Assembly: GCF_040459645.1 (NCBI RefSeq)
Contig: NZ_JARVHQ010000001.1
Coordinates: 1-64,000, forward strand
From: Bacillus cereus group sp. RP43
Lineage (GTDB): Bacteria > Bacillota > Bacilli > Bacillales > Bacillaceae_G
DNA: 64,000 bases
Direction: 5' to 3'
Below are positions 58,965-64,000 of the stretch, piece after piece (within the stretch, counting starts at the first letter, position 1; every line of letters starts with the position of its first letter). The translations under genes and the position numbers were made by a program. The notes beneath the pieces are model-generated. The model ran no database searches and was not told the DNA's origin. It worked only from the letters and a program-made list of their open reading frames with translations.

Positions 58965-59657
58965 ATGACAAGCACAATGACTCCATATTTCGGAATCGTC
59001 GTTTCATTAATTGCATACGGAATCGGAACGTTTTTATTCAAACACTCAAAAGGATTCTTCTTATTTACACCATTATTCGTAGCAATGGTATTAGGGATTG
59101 TATTTTTAAAGGTAGGTAACTTTACCTTTGAGGAATATAATACGGGCGGAAAGATGATTAGTTTCTTCTTAGAACCAGCAACAATCGCATTTGCAATTCC
59201 GTTATATAAACAAGTTGATAAGTTAAAAAAATATTGGTGGCAAATTTTATCGGCTATCGTGGTTGGATCTATTTGTTCAGTGATTGTTGTGTTCATTGTC
59301 GCAAAAGCAATTGGTCTAGATACAGCTGTAATGAACTCAATGTTACCGCAGGCAGCAACAACAGCAATTGCATTACCAATCTCTGAAAGTATCGGTGGTA
59401 TTCCAGCAATTACATCATTTGCAGTTATCTTTAATGCAGTTATCGTATACGCATTAGGAGCTTTATTCTTAAAAACATTTAGAGTTAAACATCCGATTGC
59501 TAAAGGTTTAGCTCTTGGAACAGCGGGACATGCGTTAGGGGTTGCTGTAGGGATCGAAATGGGTGAAGTAGAGGCAGCTATGGCAAGTATCGCTGTGACC
59601 GTAGTTGGGGTTGTAACAGTAGTTGTCATTCCGATGTTTATGCCGTTCATTGGGTAA
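58965..59657 (+). CDS. lrgB: LrgB family membrane protein (PftB-like)
   Basis: Membrane protein of 230 residues, about seven or eight helices, with the LrgB signatures [15 protein letters not shown] and [17 protein letters not shown] and [11 protein letters not shown]. Partner of LrgA. ATG at 58965 has AGGAGG 8 bp upstream; an ATG two codons earlier is too close to it. A terminator follows. Confidence 0.95.
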   Translation: MTSTMTPYFGIVVSLIAYGIGTFLFKHSKGFFLFTPLFVAMVLGIVFLKVGNFTFEEYNTGGKMISFFLEPATIAFAIPLYKQVDKLKKYWWQILSAIVVGSICSVIVVFIVAKAIGLDTAVMNSMLPQAATTAIALPISESIGGIPAITSFAVIFNAVIVYALGALFLKTFRVKHPIAKGLALGTAGHALGVAVGIEMGEVEAAMASIAVTVVGVVTVVVIPMFMPFIG

Positions 59658-59679
59658 TATAACTTACTTAAAAAATTAT

Positions 59680-59727
59680 AAAAGCAAGCTATTTGTAGGA
59701 CGGATTTCTACTGATAGCTTGCTTTTT
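59680..59727 (+). terminator. Intrinsic terminator after lrgB
   Basis: AAAAGCAAGCTAT and ATAGCTTGCTTTTT form the lower stem, with an additional CTA/TAG pairing near the loop. Confidence 0.82.
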
Positions 59728-59745
59728 ATGTTACAGTAATGGTAA

Positions 59746-59819
59746 GACCTATTTTTATAAGAATAAAAGTTTCCTTAAATCTTCATTAATACTACGCATA
59801 ATGCGTTCTGAAATAGGTC
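59746..59819. repeat. Nested inverted repeats in the lrgB-AI-2E gap
   Basis: GACCTATTT (59746-59754) pairs with AAATAGGTC (59811-59819); inside lies the palindrome ACGCATAATGCGT (59794-59806). No T run or promoter is clear. The rest of the gap to 59998 has no gene. Confidence 0.45.
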
Positions 59820-59998
59820 ATTGTATTGTAAAATAAGAAGTAACATAATATATTAGCACAATTAATGGGCGGTTAGGATTGAAGATCAATTGCTCGCAAT
59901 GGCTTTAATATTAAAGGATAATTATAAGTAGAGAATATATAGAGAGAGCTACTTGTTAAAGTTTTACTTTATAGGACAGGAGAGAGTACTCGTCGATT

Positions 59999-61042
59999 AT
60001 GCAAATAAAAAACCTGTTTCAAAGCAAAGGATTTCAGAGATTAATCGTATTAGTATTACTTGCTCTCATATTGTATGGGATGCAAAGTATGTTAAATTTA
60101 ATTTTAATTACGTTTATGTTGACGTATTTAATGGATCGATTCCAAAAGTTTATTTCTCGTAAATTAGATCATTTTATGCCAATTAATCGGAAAATTATTA
60201 TAGCACTTTTATATGTAATGTTAGTGGCGGGAATTGCCATTACGCTATTTAAATATTTACCGGTATTAACAATACAAATTTCACAATTGATTTATCAATT
60301 CAATGTATTTTTAAGAAATCCACCTGATAGTGAATTAATTAAGTATGCAGTTAATGCTGTTAATCATATGGAACTTTCTAAATATGTAGGGCAAGGCGTA
60401 GACATTCTGTATAAATCCATTACGAATGTTGGGAAATTTGGCCTTCAAGTTTTACTTTCTGTAATTTTAAGCTTATTTTTCTTACTTGAAAAAGCACGTA
60501 TCGTTGCTTTTACTTCGAAATTTAAAGAAAGTCGACTTGCAATTTTCTATAACGAAATAGAGTATTTCGGAAAGAAATTTGCACGTTCATTCGGAAAAGT
60601 AATCGAAGCACAATTTTTAATTGCAATTGTTAACTGTGTTTTATCGGTTATCGCATTATGGATATTAGGATTCCCACAATTACTAGGTTTAGCGTTAATG
60701 ATTTTCTTGCTTGGTTTAATTCCAGTAGCAGGTGTTATCATTTCGTTATTCCCACTTTGTATGATTGCTTACAATATCGGCGGTATTATGTATGTCGTTT
60801 ATATTTTAGTTATCGTAACAGTAATTCATGCGCTTGAAAGTTACGTATTAAATCCGAAGTTTATGTCGCAAAAAACAAATTTACCGATTTTCTATACGTT
60901 TATGGTATTAATCTTCTCAGAACACTTTTTAGGTGTATGGGGACTAATTATCGGTATTCCTATCTTCATTTTCTTATTAAATGTCTTAGATGTGACAAGT
61001 GATGAAATGGAGAAGGACGTTGAAAAAAATAAAGTGAAGTAA
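59999..61042 (+). CDS. AI-2E family permease
   Basis: Membrane protein of 347 residues with about seven or eight helices in the AI-2E (UPF0118/TqsA) family: ALIFLLGLIPVAG-type loop (here LMIFLLGLIPVAGVII) and VLNPKFMSQKTNLPIF are conserved. Family members include Na+/H+ antiporters and putative exporters, so the name AI-2 transporter should not be taken literally. ATG at 59999; the likely SD AGGAGAG is about 15 bp upstream, which is long. Confidence 0.85.
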   Translation: MQIKNLFQSKGFQRLIVLVLLALILYGMQSMLNLILITFMLTYLMDRFQKFISRKLDHFMPINRKIIIALLYVMLVAGIAITLFKYLPVLTIQISQLIYQFNVFLRNPPDSELIKYAVNAVNHMELSKYVGQGVDILYKSITNVGKFGLQVLLSVILSLFFLLEKARIVAFTSKFKESRLAIFYNEIEYFGKKFARSFGKVIEAQFLIAIVNCVLSVIALWILGFPQLLGLALMIFLLGLIPVAGVIISLFPLCMIAYNIGGIMYVVYILVIVTVIHALESYVLNPKFMSQKTNLPIFYTFMVLIFSEHFLGVWGLIIGIPIFIFLLNVLDVTSDEMEKDVEKNKVK

Positions 61043-61043
61043 A

Positions 61044-61074
61044 GAAAAAGCATCGATGTTCGATGCTTTTTCTT
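61044..61074 (+). terminator. Intrinsic terminator after the AI-2E gene
   Basis: GAAAAAGCATCGA (61044-61056) pairs with TCGATGCTTTTTC (61060-61072). Confidence 0.88.
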
Positions 61075-61133
61075 TTATAACATTATGTTTCTTATGCCAT
61101 ACTGTAAGGAGAATATAGAATAGGGGTGAAATA

Positions 61134-62099
61134 ATGGCTTTAAATGAAAAGGTAGAGTTAGCTACATTTGCTGGTGGGTGCTTCTGGTGCATGGTTTCGC
61201 CGTTTGAAGAGATGGAAGGGATTATACAGGTTGTTTCAGGCTATACAGGTGGACATAAAGAGGATCCAACGTATAAAGAAGTATGCTCGGAAACAACTGG
61301 GCATTATGAAGCAGTACAAATTACATTTGATGCAAATAAAATGCCGTATGAAGAGTTGTTAAATATATATTGGAGACAAATTGACCCGACTGATATAGGG
61401 GGACAATTCCACGATCGTGGACAGTCTTATGAAACGGTGATTTTTTATCATAATGAGGAACAACATAAAAAGGCAGAAGCTTCAAAAGAAGATCTTGCGA
61501 CGAGTGGACGCTTTTCAAAGCCAATTGCCACAAAAATATTGCCGGCTGCTACGTTTTATCCAGCTGAAGAATATCATCAAGGATATCATAAGAAAAATAC
61601 ATTCCGTTATGAGCTATACCGCAAAGGATCAGGTCGTGATGCCTTCATTAAAAATCATTGGCCAAAGGACAACGCTCATTTAAAAGAAAGATTAAATGAG
61701 ATGCAATTTTATGTAACACAGGAAAATGGGACAGAACCGCCATTTCGAAATGAGTATTGGAATCATAAAGAAGAGGGTTTATATGTAGATATCGTTTCGG
61801 GTGAACCGTTATTTACTTCTTTCGATAAATTCGATAGTGGATGTGGATGGCCGAGTTTTACGAAACCAGTTATGTCAGCTAGTGTGGAAGAAAAAATGGA
61901 TGTTAGTCATAATATGACGCGTACTGAAGTGAGAAGTAAGGCAGGGGATTCACATCTTGGGCATGTATTTCCAGATGGCCCAGGACCAAATGGCCTGCGT
62001 TATTGTATTAATTCAGCAGCTCTTCGTTTTATTCCAAAAGAAAATTTAGAAAAAGAAGGATATGGTGATTTCCTAATCCTGTTTGGAAATAAAAAATAA
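61134..62099 (+). CDS. msrAB: Fused peptide methionine sulfoxide reductase MsrA-MsrB
   Basis: Repairs both S and R forms of methionine sulfoxide, 321 residues. The MsrA domain (about 1-170) has [13 protein letters not shown] with the catalytic Cys and GYTGG. The MsrB domain (about 180-321) has [21 protein letters not shown] and [10 protein letters not shown] with its catalytic Cys. The CxxC pairs that hold zinc in many MsrBs are absent (SGEPLF instead). Cytosolic, no signal peptide. Single gene. Confidence 0.96.
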   Translation: MALNEKVELATFAGGCFWCMVSPFEEMEGIIQVVSGYTGGHKEDPTYKEVCSETTGHYEAVQITFDANKMPYEELLNIYWRQIDPTDIGGQFHDRGQSYETVIFYHNEEQHKKAEASKEDLATSGRFSKPIATKILPAATFYPAEEYHQGYHKKNTFRYELYRKGSGRDAFIKNHWPKDNAHLKERLNEMQFYVTQENGTEPPFRNEYWNHKEEGLYVDIVSGEPLFTSFDKFDSGCGWPSFTKPVMSASVEEKMDVSHNMTRTEVRSKAGDSHLGHVFPDGPGPNGLRYCINSAALRFIPKENLEKEGYGDFLILFGNKK

Positions 62100-62122
62100 C
62101 CTCGCTAATTGCGAGGTTATTT
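62094..62122. terminator. Terminator between msrAB and the RND gene
   Basis: AAATAACCTCGC (62094-62105) pairs with GCGAGGTTATTT (62111-62122), with T-rich ends on both strands; convergent genes. Confidence 0.85.
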
Positions 62123-62124
62123 TT

Positions 62125-64000
62125 TTACTTTGCTTTTTTCTTTTTAAATTTGCTTAATGCTTCATAAACGATTGGTACGATAAGAAGTGTTAACAATGTT
62201 GAACTTGTTAATCCACCGATTACTGTTACACCAAGTCCTTTAGAAATTAAGCCGCTACCTTCAAATCCTAATGCAAGCGGGATAAGAGCCCCAATTGTTG
62301 CAATTGCAGTCATTAAGATAGGACGCAGGCGTGTTGCACCAGCTTCTAATAATGCTTCACGTGTTGATAGGCCGTCATTTTCTTTATGAATAACGCGGTC
62401 AATAAGCACGATTGCATTCGTTACAACGATACCAATTAGCATAAGAGCCCCAATCATCGCAGATACACTTAACGTTTCGCCAGAGATTAATAAGGCAACG
62501 AGTGCACCAATGATTGTGAATGGTAGCGAGAATAAAATTGCGAATGGTGCAAGGGCACCGCCAAATGTAACGACAAGAACGAAGTATACAATGGCAATCG
62601 CAGCTAACATCGCTAAGCCAAGTTGTTTGAATGATTCTTGAATATCTTGTGTAACACCGCCCATAGAAACATCTACACCAGAAGGAAGATCCATTTTATC
62701 TACTTCTTTTTGAACAGCCGCAGATGCTTTTGAAACATCATCAGATGTTAATTTTGCACTAACTTCCGCATAAACGCGGCCATCTCGGTGCGTTACTGTA
62801 TTAGAAGTTTCACTTTCTTTTACAGTCATAACGTCTTTAACAGCAACTTCATTACCAAGTGGCGTTGTAATTTTACGATTTGTTAAATCATCGATCGTTT
62901 CATAGTTTTGTTTTTCAGTTTCTACATATACATTTATATCTTTACTGTCTTTTTTAATTGTTGTTAGAACAGGGCGATCATGTTGATTCGAAAGTCCCAT
63001 TCCAATTTGAGCAGCTGTTAAGCCCATTTTACTTAACTTCTCTTGATCAGCGACTAATGTGTATTCTGCATATGTTTTCGCAATACTAGAGTCTACGTCT
63101 TTTAAGTCTTTATTTTTCTTCATGATATTTTGAATGTCTTTAACGACAGGCTTGATTTCTTCAGAGCTATCTCCATAAACGTATAGCTTAATTTCGTTAC
63201 TACCGCCACTTGCTCCAAAATCTTGGTTTTTCCATTCGCCTTTTCCAGACATCTTTTGTAAATCTTTAACGACTTGTTCTTTCTCTTTTTCAAAGTTTTT
63301 CGTATCGTTATCATATTGAACGAAGAACATTGCCTGATTTGTTTGACCAGGGCTCATTGGGTTTTCGCCACCTAATGAGAATTGAATTGTTTTGACGTCT
63401 TTTTTATCTTGGAAATGTTTTTCAGCTTTCGTTGCAATTTTTTCAACGTCTTCTAACGTTTGACCTGGCTCAGGTTTGTACGTTGCAATAATCATTTTTT
63501 CTTCTTCAGATGGTAAGAAGCTGACACCGATAATTGGTACAAGTGCAAGGCTACCTACTAATAGAAGAACAGCGATACTTGATGTAATAATTTTATGGTT
63601 TAAAGCCCATTCAAGTATACGTTTATATCCGTTTGCTAATTTGCTTGGTTTTTCTTCATGATGTACTTCTTTTTCTCTCATGCTCTCTTTCTTGAATAAG
63701 GAGTGAGCTAGCATTGGTACTATTGTAACAGCTACCAGTAAGGATGCTAATAAAGCAAATACAATAGTTAAAGCAAATGGTAAGAACATTTCACCAATCA
63801 TACCTTTGACAAGCCCAAGAGGTAAGAATACAGCGATTGTTACAATTGTAGAAGACATAATTGGGATAAACATTTCTTTCGTAGCTTCACGAATTAAATC
63901 TTTTCCACGTAATTTTTCTTCTGATAACGACATGCGTCGGTAAATATTTTCAATAACAACAATGGAGTCATCGACGACACGTCCGATAGCGACTGTCATT
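62125..64000 (-). CDS. RND efflux transporter, AcrB/SwrC type (N-terminal part cut by window edge)
   Basis: Large proton-driven exporter; about 624 C-terminal residues are visible. GRVVDDSIVVIENIYRR holds the Asp pair of TM4 used for proton relay. The second periplasm-type loop, then six further helices with GIVVTNAIVLIDRV and ATRLRPILMTA, complete the protein. It ends in a Lys-rich tail (KFKKKKAK). Resembles B. subtilis SwrC, the known surfactin exporter; no outer-membrane partner is expected in a Gram-positive. Its 5' end lies beyond the window. Confidence 0.93.
   Translation of the reverse strand, partial: MTVAIGRVVDDSIVVIENIYRRMSLSEEKLRGKDLIREATKEMFIPIMSSTIVTIAVFLPLGLVKGMIGEMFLPFALTIVFALLASLLVAVTIVPMLAHSLFKKESMREKEVHHEEKPSKLANGYKRILEWALNHKIITSSIAVLLLVGSLALVPIIGVSFLPSEEEKMIIATYKPEPGQTLEDVEKIATKAEKHFQDKKDVKTIQFSLGGENPMSPGQTNQAMFFVQYDNDTKNFEKEKEQVVKDLQKMSGKGEWKNQDFGASGGSNEIKLYVYGDSSEEIKPVVKDIQNIMKKNKDLKDVDSSIAKTYAEYTLVADQEKLSKMGLTAAQIGMGLSNQHDRPVLTTIKKDSKDINVYVETEKQNYETIDDLTNRKITTPLGNEVAVKDVMTVKESETSNTVTHRDGRVYAEVSAKLTSDDVSKASAAVQKEVDKMDLPSGVDVSMGGVTQDIQESFKQLGLAMLAAIAIVYFVLVVTFGGALAPFAILFSLPFTIIGALVALLISGETLSVSAMIGALMLIGIVVTNAIVLIDRVIHKENDGLSTREALLEAGATRLRPILMTAIATIGALIPLALGFEGSGLISKGLGVTVIGGLTSSTLLTLLIVPIVYEALSKFKKKKAK

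Noticed and set aside
58451..59650. Long open frames antisense to lrgA and lrgB (152 and 233 codons)
   Set aside because: They mirror the coding frames of clear lrgA/lrgB genes, have Thr/Asn/Ile-rich composition typical of antisense shadows, and lack ribosome binding sites and family similarity.
59999..61042. Quorum-sensing AI-2 exporter with Pel link
   Set aside because: The AI-2E family name is historical; there is no lsr or luxS gene here and many members transport ions.

Overview
This window is the replication-origin region of a low-GC Firmicute of the Bacillus cereus group. Gene order (dnaN-dnaA | rpmH-rnpA-yidC-jag-mnmE-mnmG-rsmG-noc-soj-spo0J, then rpsF-ssb-rpsR, gdpP-rplI-dnaB, purA, walRKHIJ-htrA-rlmH) is the Bacillus origin core. 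The oxygenase-only nitric oxide synthase, the second Mn/Fe superoxide dismutase and the Gram-positive pel locus point to B. cereus sensu lato. The species inside the group cannot be decided from this sequence. The plus strand runs away from oriC along the left replichore, so dnaA and dnaN lie on the minus strand.

Layout. 1-2443: dnaN (cut), dnaA and the two DnaA-box regions of oriC. 2444-11500: ribosomal protein L34, RNase P protein, membrane insertase and its RNA-binding partner, tRNA and rRNA modification, nucleoid occlusion and ParAB with an internal parS site. 11521-14669: yyaC, MscS channel, DUF951 protein, YchF. 14774-22446: rpsF-ssb-rpsR with an S6:S18-type leader, c-di-AMP phosphodiesterase, L9, replicative helicase, purA with a PurR operator. 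22499-23033: four tRNAs (Lys, Glu, Asp, Phe). 23197-30701: WalRK regulon core, HtrA, YyzF, a DnaA-box cluster and rlmH. 30881-39026: radical SAM protein, PepF, GuaC (PurBox pair), lipoprotein, DbpA, DUF1836 protein, HlyIII protein. 39210-48222: galE, pelDEADAFG and a divergent GH114-type glycosidase. 48674-55547: AmiS/UreI channel, epimerase, SodA, NOS, BCCT and MFS transporters. 55877-62099: lytSR-lrgAB, AI-2E-family permease, MsrAB. 62125-64000: RND pump, cut by the window edge.

How the parts fit. The first 23 kb holds replication initiation, segregation and translation genes packed close to oriC. The Wal cluster controls wall metabolism. The accessory centre of interest is the pel polysaccharide locus: PelD has a preserved RxxD c-di-GMP site but a ruined GGDEF motif. 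PelA is reduced to its deacetylase half, while a separate secreted hydrolase is transcribed divergently. The nearby GalE has a Cys at the position that lets such enzymes use UDP-GalNAc. This arrangement has been described for B. cereus-type Pel and is not new as a whole. The least explained signal is a riboswitch-like leader (terminator plus 8-bp antiterminator) in front of the MFS transporter gene at about 55594-55725. No IS element, prophage or CRISPR array was seen.
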